Origin: Bacteroidales bacterium
GTDB taxonomy: Bacteria > Bacteroidota > Bacteroidia > Bacteroidales > UBA12077
DNA: 64,000 bases
Assembly: GCA_003446015.1 (NCBI GenBank)
Contig: DMBU01000044.1
Coordinates: forward strand, 1-64,000
Reading direction: 5' to 3'
In this document: positions 44,268 through 53,186 of the stretch, piece by piece
Layout: each line of letters opens with the position of its first letter
Position numbering within the stretch: position 1 is the first letter of the stretch
Translations under genes and position numbers: made by a program
The notes under the pieces: model-generated
Database searches by the model: none
Told to the model about the DNA's origin: nothing
Seen by the model: only the letters and a program-made list of their open reading frames with translations

Positions 44268-44961
44268 GGTCTTGCAATATTAAACTTGCTAACTTAAAAT
44301 CTAATATTGTATCAATATCAACAGATTGTTCTCTTCCCATTTTAAAAGCAAATGATTTTTCCTGGCTTATAAATGATTTCTCTTCCAAAATTCTTGATGT
44401 CTTTACAATGTAAATAGCACCATTCAATCTATAATAAGTCTCTAAATCCTTAGACCTGTTTACTTTTGAATTTAGATTTAAAAAACCTCTCATTGAATTA
44501 TCAATTGGAATTGTCCCAGTCCATAATGGAGAATGATCAACCTCACAAACAGATGTTATTGAGTTTGCATTCTTTATCACCTGCATTTCAATTGCATTAT
44601 CGATTTCATTTGAAGTTCTTAACGGCGAAGTTGGTTGTAATAGTACAATATTCTCATATTCAATACCATTGTTTTTGTAAAAATCAATTACATGTTTTAC
44701 GACATCAAAACTACTTGAGTCATCTTTAGCCAAATGATCAGGACGAATAAAAGGAATACTGGCTCCATAATGCTTTGATATTTCAGCGATTTCAACACTA
44801 TCAGTACTAACCATTACATCATTCAGATATTTTGAATCCAATGCAGCTCTAATTGTCCAGCTGATTAAAGGATGTCCTCCTAAATTTTTAATATTTTTAT
44901 TTGGTAACCTTTTACTTCCTTTTCGAGCTGGAATAATGGCCAAATATTCTTTTTTCTGCAT
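44257..44961 (-). CDS. CMP-nonulosonate cytidylyltransferase (NeuA/LegF-like)
   Basis: 234 residues, full length for short CMP-acid synthetases. IIPARKGSKRLPNKNIKNL is the CTP-binding loop, and VMVSTDSVEIAEI, LLQPTSPLRTSNEI and YRLNGAIYIVK are family motifs. It activates the nine-carbon acid to its CMP form. LegF and NeuA cannot be separated with certainty; the LegC/PtmE-type neighbours favour legionaminic-type acids. Just upstream of its start lies a broken yhcH. Confidence 0.9.
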   Translation of the reverse strand: MQKKEYLAIIPARKGSKRLPNKNIKNLGGHPLISWTIRAALDSKYLNDVMVSTDSVEIAEISKHYGASIPFIRPDHLAKDDSSSFDVVKHVIDFYKNNGIEYENIVLLQPTSPLRTSNEIDNAIEMQVIKNANSITSVCEVDHSPLWTGTIPIDNSMRGFLNLNSKVNRSKDLETYYRLNGAIYIVKTSRILEEKSFISQEKSFAFKMGREQSVDIDTILDFKLASLILQDHED

Positions 44962-44967
44962 AATATT

Positions 44968-45299
44968 TTAATCAAATTTAATCAAATATGGATCAGCTTC
45001 TAGCAATTCATAATCAGATTCGCAGTCATATTCTTTATACAATTTCGAATAATCTTTTGCCAAAGCTACTTTTTCTTTACCTGATAGCATTATTTGGAAA
45101 TAGATATTTTTTCTATGATTTTCGAGTATATGTTATTTACATTTTTTGTCTCATACTCATTCACTAAAACAAAAATTTCATTGGGAATAATATGCTTCCC
45201 GTTTGGCAATTCATCAAGGTTTGTTATTTCTATAAAGTTTATTAATTCTGGAAATAATTACTTATAACGGGTAATATTATCTAATTTATCATATATCAT
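44968..45299 (-). pseudogene. Broken yhcH/yjgK/yiaL gene
   Basis: Reading from ATG 45299 gives MIYDKLDNITRYK, then a TAA where a Ser is expected, then LFPELINFIEITNLDELPNG, HIIPNEIFVLVNEYETKNV in the same frame. A frameshift near 45125 then continues with LENHRKNIYFQIMLSGKEKV and ALAKDYSKLYKEYD. This is the order of YhcH-family beta-sandwich proteins (LEAHRKYIDIQ motif). The C-terminal half (FFP-x-D-x-H motif) is missing and the frame stops just before the CMP-transferase gene. YhcH proteins act on sialic acids, so it fits this locus. Confidence 0.8.
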
Positions 45300-45305
45300 A
45301 ATTTT

Positions 45306-46367
45306 TTAGTTTTGTAGATGTTTTACAATTTCTTGGGCATTTAAATAATCTTGATGCTGTCCAATATCAATCCAGTAACTAATAATTGGATCATGAATAA
45401 TTGTCTTATTTTCCGAAATCAATTGTTCAATTAAGTCTGTAATATTGTAAAAACAATTATGTGGTATTCTATCCAAAACATCGGTACTAATAATATAAAT
45501 ACCTGCATTTGCATAATTTGTATAAATCGGTTTTTCTTTTAGGCCAACAACAGTATGCTCATTAGTTTTAAATACACCGTAAGGAACTTTTGTAGTGTAA
45601 GGTATTGTTGCAACTCCAAGAGAAGCTTTATTTTGAATTGTCATTAAATATAGATCCTCAAAATTGGCATCAGTAAATAAGTCGCTGTTCATTAAAAGTA
45701 TGTGTTCTGTGTTGAACTTTTTCACCAAAGACAAAGATCCTGCAGTACCAAGAGGTTGATCCTCTCTTATATATTCAATTGAGATTCCTTTTCTAGAACC
45801 ATCACCTAAAAACTCTACTATCTGATCTCCGAGATATTTTATAGAAATATATATTTTTTTAATCCCAAAAAGAACAAGTTTGTCAACAACATGTTCTATT
45901 ATGGGCTTATTTCCAAGAAGCAGCATTGGTTTAGGTATCGAATCAGTAAGTGGTCTTAATCGTTCTCCACGACCTCCCGCCATAATAAAGCATTCTAACG
46001 GTAATTTTGCTCTTATGATAGCTAAATCTATTAAATCTATTAATTTTTTGTTTCTATCAAGAATTGGCAAAATACGAATGTCTTTTTTGCGATACTTTTT
46101 AAAATTTAAATAATCTTCATCTGAATAACAATATTCAAAATTTCGATTACATAATAAACCAACCTTCTTATTTACATCCTTATCTTGGAGTAATGAACGT
46201 CTTACATCGCCATCTGTTAATGAACCCACAATCTCTTTTGACATATTATGGACAAATAATATCATTCGGCTTAGTCCATGAACTTTATTTAAAAGTCCTA
46301 AAGCATCAATTATAGTAGAATCCTCAGATATAAGAAGGTTAGCAAAATCTTGATTATTTATTTCCAT
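45306..46367 (-). CDS. PtmE-like CBS-domain nucleotidyltransferase
   Basis: 353 residues. N-terminal tandem CBS domains (residues about 10-115, with SRMILFVHNMSKEIVGSLTD) are followed by a nucleotidyltransferase: FIMAGGRGERLRPLTDSIPK (about 130-149), HILLMNSDLFTDANFED and the GLKEKPIYTNYANAGIYI segment. This is the layout of Campylobacter PtmE, which makes GDP-glucosamine for legionaminic acid synthesis. It therefore points to a GDP-linked legionaminic pathway here. The two other nonulosonate genes and the yhcH remnant flank it. Confidence 0.85.
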   Translation of the reverse strand: MEINNQDFANLLISEDSTIIDALGLLNKVHGLSRMILFVHNMSKEIVGSLTDGDVRRSLLQDKDVNKKVGLLCNRNFEYCYSDEDYLNFKKYRKKDIRILPILDRNKKLIDLIDLAIIRAKLPLECFIMAGGRGERLRPLTDSIPKPMLLLGNKPIIEHVVDKLVLFGIKKIYISIKYLGDQIVEFLGDGSRKGISIEYIREDQPLGTAGSLSLVKKFNTEHILLMNSDLFTDANFEDLYLMTIQNKASLGVATIPYTTKVPYGVFKTNEHTVVGLKEKPIYTNYANAGIYIISTDVLDRIPHNCFYNITDLIEQLISENKTIIHDPIISYWIDIGQHQDYLNAQEIVKHLQN

Positions 46368-46471
46368 AACAAACTACTAAAAAGAAATGATTTTATAAGA
46401 TTAGTATTAATAAATGCCAAAAACAATTAAGTTTTATCTTTTATAATCAATAAATTGAACCAAACTGCAAT

Positions 46472-47632
46472 TCAGAACCCTTGTTTTTGATAAAATTGTT
46501 TTTGAATGATGTTCCCTAAAGGGAAGTTTTTTATTACGTTAAATATATTTTCAGCTGTATTTTCTTTTTCATAAGGACTGGAGTATTTTTTCTTATAGCC
46601 TACTTCTCTATCAAGAATTTCATTTAATCCTTTTAATATAGATTCCTTATCGCTTTTGCAATGTATTACACTAGTACTCCTTTCTCTTCCTTTTTGTCTA
46701 TCTCCAATATCTAAAGTGGGTATTCCAAATAATGGAGCTTCTACTAACCCACTAGATGAATTCCCAACGACTGCTGCAACATACTTCATTACTGACAAAT
46801 ATTTTAAATTGCCTAATGAAGAAAAAGCAATTGAGCGTTTATAATGTTTTTCAACAAATTGATTAATTTGATTTCTAATAATACTGTTTCCTTCATCCGA
46901 ATTCGGCATAGTGAAAATAATACGTAAATCTTTTTTTTCTTCTAATACAGTTAAAAAATCCCTCATATCATCTTCTATATTCCTATTTGATAATGTTGCA
47001 GGATGATAAGTTGCAAGAACTGTTTTTTTATCGATTTTAAAATTTATACTTTTTTCAATTTCCTCCTTATTCAGCAACTGCGTGTGTTTAATAACCTCTA
47101 TACCCAGTGACCCAACACAGTAAACGTGATCTGGAGATTCACCTAATTGAATAACTCTATCGCGATTAATAATTGTTGAAGGGAAGTGCAGATGACTCAA
47201 CTTTGTAATTGCATGTCGTATATTATCATCATAAGCTCCCATTGTGATATTTCCTCCACCAATATGGGCTATTGGAATCTTATGCATCATTGCAACTATT
47301 GCCGCTACTAACATCTCATAACGATCTCCAAAAAGAACTAATAAATCTGGCTTTAAATCTTCAAAACTCTGATTTAATCCAACCATTTCTTCACTCATTG
47401 CAAATACAACTTCACCAGGAGTATCTGACTTGGGCTTCATATATACCTTCTTATCAATGAAAAAACCATCCTTTTCGATTTCAAGGTAAGTATTTCCAAA
47501 TTCGGGACGTAAATGCATATTGGTTACAACTAATTGTAGTTGTGTTTCGTTATCCTTTTGAATTAATTTCATAAGACGATTCAACAAACCATATTCAGAA
47601 CGTGCTCCTGTTATAACACATATTTTTCTCAT
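46472..47632 (-). CDS. NeuC/LegG-like hydrolysing NDP-sugar 2-epimerase
   Basis: 386 residues. KICVITGARSEYGLLNRLMK at the start, VLFGDRYEMLVAAIVAMMHK, AYDDNIRHAITKLSHLHF, ATYHPATLSNRN and VGNSSSGLVEAPLFGIPT are the family's conserved blocks. The enzyme releases free N-acyl-hexosamine after 2-epimerisation and hydrolysis of the NDP-sugar. One oddity: the usual H-x-x-GGE motif is HIGGGNITMGAYDD, with Asn where the acid sits in NeuC. Its gene overlaps the downstream end of the NeuB gene by four bases. Confidence 0.88.
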   Translation of the reverse strand: MRKICVITGARSEYGLLNRLMKLIQKDNETQLQLVVTNMHLRPEFGNTYLEIEKDGFFIDKKVYMKPKSDTPGEVVFAMSEEMVGLNQSFEDLKPDLLVLFGDRYEMLVAAIVAMMHKIPIAHIGGGNITMGAYDDNIRHAITKLSHLHFPSTIINRDRVIQLGESPDHVYCVGSLGIEVIKHTQLLNKEEIEKSINFKIDKKTVLATYHPATLSNRNIEDDMRDFLTVLEEKKDLRIIFTMPNSDEGNSIIRNQINQFVEKHYKRSIAFSSLGNLKYLSVMKYVAAVVGNSSSGLVEAPLFGIPTLDIGDRQKGRERSTSVIHCKSDKESILKGLNEILDREVGYKKKYSSPYEKENTAENIFNVIKNFPLGNIIQKQFYQKQGF

Positions 47633-48636
47633 AATTCAATTAATTCATCTTCTTCAAAATCACGTTTTGCTTTTTTCCCAATAATACTTTCCCATTCCAT
47701 AGGAGAAATTCCCGAAGCTGGTCTTTTTGTTGTAAGGTTTTTATCAGAAAATATTTCGTTTTTTTTAATATGTCCAGAAGCTACAATACTTTTCCTGGCT
47801 ACATCTCTATTATTAATTTCAGATAAGGATACACGTTTAACCCCATCTCCTATTGCTAATTCAATATTACGTATCGATTTCACCATTTGAAATAATTCAT
47901 CCGGTTCCAATGAAGCCAAATGATCAGGTCCTGTCATATTTCTGTCCAACGTAAAGTGTTTCTCAATAATAGTTGCTCCTAATGCAACTGCGGCAATTGG
48001 GACCTCTATACCAAGAGTATGATCTGAATAACCTATTGGGAGCTTAAAAGTATCTTTAAGAGTTTGCATAACTTTTAAATTTACATCCCACATAGGTGTA
48101 GGATATTCTGTGTTACATTGAAGTAAAGTAATTTTATTTCTTTCAGTTCCATGCTGGGTTAAAACATCAATTGCATTTTCGATATCTTCAAGGCTAGACA
48201 TACCTGTTGACATTACTATCTCTTTATTATATTTTGCCATGGCAACAAGAAAAGGATAATTAGTTATTTCTCCTGATGCTATTTTCCAAAATGGAATATT
48301 TTGCTGAACTAAAAAATTAACAGCTGAAATATCAAATGGCGATGATAAATATTTAATCCCAACCTTTTTACAATAATCCATCAACATTATGTGTTCATCG
48401 AAAGTAAACCTAAGCTTATTTCCCATTTCATACTGTGACTCCTCATTTCCTGTAGTTATAATCTGATATTTAGCTTTAGGGGCATATTTTGTAATACTAC
48501 CTCCAGGTTTACTTATTTGAAATTTAACATAATCAGCACCCGCATTTTTAGCAATATCTATTAGTTTATAAGCATTTTCCAAGTAACCATTATGGTTAAC
48601 TCCTGCTTCAGCTATAATTGTTACTTTATTCTTCAT
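47629..48636 (-). CDS. NeuB/LegI-like nonulosonic acid synthase
   Basis: 335 residues from the ATG at 48636 (a TTG at 48645 lies upstream). TIM barrel of NeuB: TIIAEAGVNHNGYLENAYKL, DYVKFQI, PFWKIASGEITNYPFL, MSTGMSSLEDIENAI, LLQCNTEYPTP and IIEKHFTLDRNMTGPDH. A C-terminal SAF antifreeze-like domain covers about 280-335 (RKSIVASGHIKKNEIFSDKN). It condenses phosphoenolpyruvate with an N-acyl-mannosamine-type hexose to give the nine-carbon acid. It fits a sialic, legionaminic or related product. Confidence 0.92.
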   Translation of the reverse strand: MKNKVTIIAEAGVNHNGYLENAYKLIDIAKNAGADYVKFQISKPGGSITKYAPKAKYQIITTGNEESQYEMGNKLRFTFDEHIMLMDYCKKVGIKYLSSPFDISAVNFLVQQNIPFWKIASGEITNYPFLVAMAKYNKEIVMSTGMSSLEDIENAIDVLTQHGTERNKITLLQCNTEYPTPMWDVNLKVMQTLKDTFKLPIGYSDHTLGIEVPIAAVALGATIIEKHFTLDRNMTGPDHLASLEPDELFQMVKSIRNIELAIGDGVKRVSLSEINNRDVARKSIVASGHIKKNEIFSDKNLTTKRPASGISPMEWESIIGKKAKRDFEEDELIEL

Positions 48637-48762
48637 GAAAATCAAACTGCTTTATAAGTTATAATTTTGAAGGTGTTCATATTTAGATTAATTTCCATTA
48701 TTATTAAAGCGTTTTAATAAAAATTGATAATCTAGTATCGATTATTATCTAATTTAAAATAA

Positions 48763-49428
48763 TTAGTTCTTAATAGTTCTTAAAATTTTCGCAGGGTTTC
48801 CTACTACTACAGAGTTATTAGGAACATCCTCCAATACAACAGATCCCATACCTACAAAGCTAAAATCTCCAATTTTTACTTTTTCTCTTATCGTCGCATT
48901 GCTTCCAATATGTACACCTTTACCGATATGAACGTGAGCCCCAACTACAGAGTTAGTAGCAATAGAAGAAAATTCATCCATAAATGAGTTATGCCCAAGA
49001 AATGAATTTGGCAATAAGATGCAATTATTTGAGACAGTAGTATCAGGACTTAACTGTGACAAAGGTGCAAACATTACACCATGGCCAACTTTACAATAGC
49101 CTTTGGGAACTATAGCTGAAGGGTGTTGCAAATTAATAAATTTTTCTTCAGGGATTCCCAACTTCTTTAATCTATTATATGATGCTTCTTTATTCTTCAT
49201 ATCCAAAAAAGCTGAAAAAACATAAGTACATTCATCCTTAAGAAATTCTGGAATATCTTTATCTCTTCCTATTACTTTAAATTTTCTTTCAAAATCACCA
49301 AGTTCCTTTCCAATAGGTTCAGATTCATTAATAAAACCAAGCAATTCCATATCATCAATTAAATCAATAATACTTGCAGCTATCAATCCTGCCCCAATTC
49401 CACCTAAGATTATTATTTTTCTATTCAT
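48763..49428 (-). CDS. NeuD/PglD/LegH-type acyltransferase
   Basis: 221 residues. N-terminal Rossmann-like nucleotide-binding part (KIIILGGIGAGLIAASIIDL, about 4-23) and C-terminal left-handed beta-helix (VGHGVMFAPLSQLSPDTTVS, LGHNSFMDEFSSIATNSVV, VHIGKGVHIGSNATIREKV) ending SVVVGNPAKIL. The catalytic His is in the GHNS motif. PglD/LegH members N-acylate a UDP- or GDP-amino sugar, while NeuD may O-acetylate. The acyl donor may come from the MaoC and CitE-like genes next to it, as the gene overlaps the CitE-like gene by 8 nt. Confidence 0.85.
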   Translation of the reverse strand: MNRKIIILGGIGAGLIAASIIDLIDDMELLGFINESEPIGKELGDFERKFKVIGRDKDIPEFLKDECTYVFSAFLDMKNKEASYNRLKKLGIPEEKFINLQHPSAIVPKGYCKVGHGVMFAPLSQLSPDTTVSNNCILLPNSFLGHNSFMDEFSSIATNSVVGAHVHIGKGVHIGSNATIREKVKIGDFSFVGMGSVVLEDVPNNSVVVGNPAKILRTIKN

Positions 49429-50317
49429 TCTTATTCTTGTTTAAAATCATTTTATTTTTAGCAAGAACCTTTTTTGCCATAATTACCATTGGAGGTCCTA
49501 TAAATCTGTTGTTTTTTAAAGCAACACCTTTCCCTTCTTTCTGAGCTTTCTCATAAAGCTCGAGCATTTCATTCGCATCGTTTACTTCATCAACACTTGG
49601 GGAAAAATATTTATGTGCTAATTCTAACTCTTTTGGATTAAGAATTAACATCCCTTCAAAACCCAATTTCTTTGCTACTTTTAAGTTGACTTCCAAATCA
49701 TCTAAATTGTGCACGTCAATATGAACGGTATCAATTGGGATAACATTAGATGCTCTAGCTGCCATAGCAATCATCGCCCTCGGAGTAAATAAACTCTCAT
49801 GTTCTTTATCATGAATCCCTTCAAGATCACTTACAAAATCTTCACATCCAAAGGCAATTGCCACTACACGTGATGAAGCTTTGCAAATATCTTGTGCATT
49901 AAGCACTGCAGCAGCAGTTTCAATCAGAGGAATCAATTTAAATGTCCCTATTTCAAATCCTTTCTCATATTCTATTGTTTCTAGAAGTTTATCAATAAAA
50001 TAAATATCATCTCCCTTCTTCGCTTTGGGATACATAAATCCGTGAACACCAGAAATTGTTAACTGGTATATGTCTCTTAACAAGTTTCCACTTTCTCTAT
50101 CATTTATTCTTGGAAATACCCTATGGTTAATGAAAGCTCCTTTTTTTACATATTCTATAATTTTATTACGGGCTATTTGTTTATTAGAAATAGGTTGTAC
50201 GGAATCTTCAATATCTAGAAGAAGTACATCAGCATCAGATTTAGCAGCACTTTTAAGCAACCGCTCATTATGCCCAGGTACAAACATTAAACTTCTCATT
50301 AGTTTTGTACTATCCAT
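49421..50317 (-). CDS. HpcH/HpaI/CitE-like CoA-ester lyase
   Basis: 298 residues. CoA-ester lyase signatures: RSLMFVPGHNERLLKSAAKS, LLLDIEDSVQP, INHRVFPRIND, PLIETAAAVLNAQDI (Mg2+-binding Glu), IAFGCEDFVSD and GMLILNPKELELAH. Family members cleave or form malyl-, methylmalyl- or citramalyl-CoA. In a surface-polysaccharide operon it is unexpected. It overlaps both neighbours (MaoC gene upstream, acyltransferase gene downstream), so all are made together. I infer that it supplies an unusual acyl-CoA for N-acylation of the sugar; direct evidence is lacking. Confidence 0.85.
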   Translation of the reverse strand: MDSTKLMRSLMFVPGHNERLLKSAAKSDADVLLLDIEDSVQPISNKQIARNKIIEYVKKGAFINHRVFPRINDRESGNLLRDIYQLTISGVHGFMYPKAKKGDDIYFIDKLLETIEYEKGFEIGTFKLIPLIETAAAVLNAQDICKASSRVVAIAFGCEDFVSDLEGIHDKEHESLFTPRAMIAMAARASNVIPIDTVHIDVHNLDDLEVNLKVAKKLGFEGMLILNPKELELAHKYFSPSVDEVNDANEMLELYEKAQKEGKGVALKNNRFIGPPMVIMAKKVLAKNKMILNKNKNE

Positions 50318-50774
50318 TATTTCTTTTTTTGATTAATACGTTTCTTTTAAAAGAAATTACATTCTCTTGATTTTGATTATAACCAATAGTTTCCACATAA
50401 ATTATTCCTCTATCATTATTTGATTTGGAATCACGTTTGCTAATAATTCGAGTTCGAGCATATAGGGTGTCTCCTATAAAAACTGGATTTAAGTGTTTAA
50501 CATCTTCATAACCCAAATTTGCCACCGCTTTCCCGCTAATATCGGGAACTGTCATACCAACAACTAAAGAAAAAACTAATGTTCCAACAACGAGTATTTT
50601 CCCATGTTCATTTTTACTCGCATAATCCGTATTTGTATGAACAGGGTGATGATTCATTGTTAATAAACTAAAAAGATTATTATCACTCTCAAAGATTGTC
50701 TTTGAGAGATTATGTTTTATTTCTTCACCAACAACAAATTCCTCATAAAATAGCCCTAGTATTGATTGCTGCAT
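50310..50774 (-). CDS. MaoC-like (R)-enoyl-CoA hydratase
   Basis: 154 residues, hot-dog fold MaoC. The active-site region is SLLTMNHHPVHTNTDYASKN (residues about 36-55), which is the H-x-P-x-H form found in MaoC proteins that act with CitE-like lyases on methylmalyl-, mesaconyl- or itaconyl-CoA; VVGTLVFSLVVGMTVPDISG follows. It would hydrate an enoyl-CoA or dehydrate a hydroxyacyl-CoA. Its gene overlaps the CitE-like gene by 8 nt and lies 10 bp after the LegC-type aminotransferase gene. Confidence 0.87.
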   Translation of the reverse strand: MQQSILGLFYEEFVVGEEIKHNLSKTIFESDNNLFSLLTMNHHPVHTNTDYASKNEHGKILVVGTLVFSLVVGMTVPDISGKAVANLGYEDVKHLNPVFIGDTLYARTRIISKRDSKSNNDRGIIYVETIGYNQNQENVISFKRNVLIKKRNNG

Positions 50775-50784
50775 AATTAAATTA

Positions 50785-51927
50785 TTAGATTTGAATTACC
50801 CCACTTGGTAAATTTACAACTCTTTCTTCAAACCAAAAAGAATTAACGAGTTCATCTGTTTGACATGCTTTAAACATAGGCATTCGATTCATTAATTGCC
50901 AAATAGGTCGTGTCATTACTCCATTTTCATTTGAATATTTTAAAAAAGCATCTCTTTCAACTTTATTAGGTAAAATAATTACATTTAACCAATAATTAGA
51001 TTCACAATCTTTTGGCTCTTTAAAAAAACCTATACTAGAATCTTTAAAAAGCTTTTCATATTCCATTGCAATTAAACGCTTACTTTTTAGAAATTTATCT
51101 AGCTGTTCCATTTGAGCACATCCTAAAGCAGCATTAATATTTGGCATTCTGTAATTGTATCCAATATGATCATGTGAAAACTCCCAAGCATGAGGAATTT
51201 TAGCTTGTGTAGTTAAATGTTTTGCATGCTGGGCCATGCTTTCATCATTAAAGAGCAGCATACCACCACCACCTGTAGTGATAGTTTTATTTCCATTAAA
51301 ACTTAGTATCCCTATTTTACCGAAAGTTCCTGTGTGTTTTTCTTTATAAAAGCTTCCTAAACTTTCTGCAGCATCTTCTATTAACTCTATTGAATATTTT
51401 TTACAAACTCCTATCAATTCTTCTAGTCGTACAGGATGTCCAAAAGTATGCATTGGAATACATGCTTTTATTCTTCTGCCAGTTTTACTATTATAACAAA
51501 TTCCATTTTTTAATACTGCGTTTTCATTTAACCATTTGTTTAAAGCATCAGGCGACAATCCCATTGTTTCTTTATCGACATCTATAAAAACAGGATGTGC
51601 ACCTGTATATGAAATCGCATTTGCCGTCGCAATAAAAGTTAATGCTTGAGTTATTACTTCATCGTCCTCCTTCACTCCCACAAGTTTTAATGCAATGTAT
51701 AATGCATTAGTACCATTTAAACATACAACCGCTTTTTTAGCTCCGGTGTAACTAGCTGCTAATTCTTCAAATTTATCTACATATTTACCTACACTTGAAA
51801 CAAATGTCGAATCAATACATTCTTCTAAATACTTTTTTTCATTTCCTATAAATAAGGGAGAATGCAGTGGTATAAAACTTTCTGTTTTATACAATCTTTT
51901 AATAAAATCAACTATTTCTTTATACAT
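50785..51927 (-). CDS. LegC-family aminotransferase
   Basis: 380 residues. DegT-family PLP enzyme with the LegC-type opening FIPLHSPLFIGNEKKYLEEC, SSVGKYVDKFEELAASYTGA, QALTFIATANAIS, and the PLP Lys in SFNGNKTITTGGGGM. It aminates C4 of a 4-keto-6-deoxy NDP-sugar made by the dehydratase encoded upstream; the two genes overlap by one base. It points to legionaminic or similar 5,7-diamino nonulosonic acids. Confidence 0.9.
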   Translation of the reverse strand: MYKEIVDFIKRLYKTESFIPLHSPLFIGNEKKYLEECIDSTFVSSVGKYVDKFEELAASYTGAKKAVVCLNGTNALYIALKLVGVKEDDEVITQALTFIATANAISYTGAHPVFIDVDKETMGLSPDALNKWLNENAVLKNGICYNSKTGRRIKACIPMHTFGHPVRLEELIGVCKKYSIELIEDAAESLGSFYKEKHTGTFGKIGILSFNGNKTITTGGGGMLLFNDESMAQHAKHLTTQAKIPHAWEFSHDHIGYNYRMPNINAALGCAQMEQLDKFLKSKRLIAMEYEKLFKDSSIGFFKEPKDCESNYWLNVIILPNKVERDAFLKYSNENGVMTRPIWQLMNRMPMFKACQTDELVNSFWFEERVVNLPSGVIQI

Positions 51928-53135
51928 TACATTTTAGAATCTAAAGTTTTTCCTGTTTCCTTATGATCAAAGTTCACTAAAAAATCTTTCATTATTGCAA
52001 TAATTTTTTCTTTTTTCGTGCATTTCGAACTGAAAACCTCTTCTAACTTTTCAATCAATAAATCTATATCACTTATTGGTTTTGATTTAATATTTGTAAT
52101 AACACCAAGGGCTTTATAACGATTCATATCAGTTATCTCATTTGAAGTATAAAATTCCTCGTAAGGTTTTTCACCAGTAGTATTACTTTTTGAATAATAC
52201 ACAGGATATCTATTAGTTTTGTCTATTACTGAAAGAGATTTACTTATTGCTTCACTCTCAGATTTACAATATTCAAGATCATACTCTAATTCATTTAATA
52301 ATAAATTTGCAATTTCAGAAAATGTCATTATATGTTCAGGTTTAAGCTTTGGAAAAAATACCTCTCCACTATTCCCTAACATACATGCTAATAGACATAT
52401 TTGACCACTTTCCATTGGAGATACAAAGTATCGTGTAACATCATTTGGAGCAGAAATTGGTTGATGTTTAGAGATTCTATTTAGAAACCCTTCTGGTAAT
52501 GAACCATTTGAAAATGCTACATTGGCAAATCTGGCTGTAGTAATATTAAATTTTGAAGAATAAGCCATAATCATATCCTCCATTATTTTTTTACTTCCTC
52601 CCATAATATTCACTGGATTTGCCGCTTTATCTGTAGAAACACAGAAGAATCTATAAGGAGGGTATTCTTCTAATAAATCAAGTAATTTCTTTGCATTAAT
52701 TATATTATTTCTTATTAATGCTTCGACAGAATAAATATCTTTTTCGCTTCTAACATGCTTATGTGCCGAAAAGTTAGCCACAATATCGTATCCTTTACGA
52801 TTAATAAATAGTTTTTTAAAAACATTATCAGCATAGTTCATTGGATAAGTTGTGTATTCTTCAGGCATATTTTGATCCTTTGAACTTCGTAAATCTCTTG
52901 TTAGTTCGGTTAAACCATTCTCATTAATATCTACAACTGTCAGGGATTTAGGTTGGAATGGTAACAAAGCTTTTATAAAAGAACTACCAATTGTACCTGC
53001 TCCTCCTATAACTAAAACAGATTTACCATTAATTTCTTGCTTTAATTGAGCTATATTTGCATTTATATCAGGCAAGAACATGCTTAATTCTCTCCTAGTT
53101 ACGTACTTAGATATAAACTCATTAATATTAATCAT
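51927..53135 (-). CDS. LegB-like NDP-HexNAc 4,6-dehydratase
   Basis: 402 residues, CapD/polysaccharide-synthase-2 type extended SDR without membrane helices. The NAD motif is VLVIGGAGTIGSSFIKALLP (about 39-58), VSTDKAANPVNIMGGSKKIM carries the active-site residues, and FANVAFSNGSLPEGFLNRI is the usual substrate block. It forms the 4-keto-6-deoxy sugar for the LegC-type aminotransferase. With PtmE-like activity downstream it may use a GDP-linked substrate. It could also feed the QuiNAc branch, though its operon position favours nonulosonate. Confidence 0.87.
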   Translation of the reverse strand: MININEFISKYVTRRELSMFLPDINANIAQLKQEINGKSVLVIGGAGTIGSSFIKALLPFQPKSLTVVDINENGLTELTRDLRSSKDQNMPEEYTTYPMNYADNVFKKLFINRKGYDIVANFSAHKHVRSEKDIYSVEALIRNNIINAKKLLDLLEEYPPYRFFCVSTDKAANPVNIMGGSKKIMEDMIMAYSSKFNITTARFANVAFSNGSLPEGFLNRISKHQPISAPNDVTRYFVSPMESGQICLLACMLGNSGEVFFPKLKPEHIMTFSEIANLLLNELEYDLEYCKSESEAISKSLSVIDKTNRYPVYYSKSNTTGEKPYEEFYTSNEITDMNRYKALGVITNIKSKPISDIDLLIEKLEEVFSSKCTKKEKIIAIMKDFLVNFDHKETGKTLDSKM

Positions 53136-53186
53136 AGTTCTATTCTATTACTAATTTTATAATTATAATCAAAATCTAAATTCCTT

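Noticed and set aside
46472..47632. A WbpI-type non-hydrolysing 2-epimerase that would complete the WbpA/B/E/D pathway
   Set aside because: The sequence is of the NeuC type (VGNSSSGLVEAP, RHAITKLSHLHF) and its gene overlaps the NeuB gene, so it belongs to nonulosonate synthesis.
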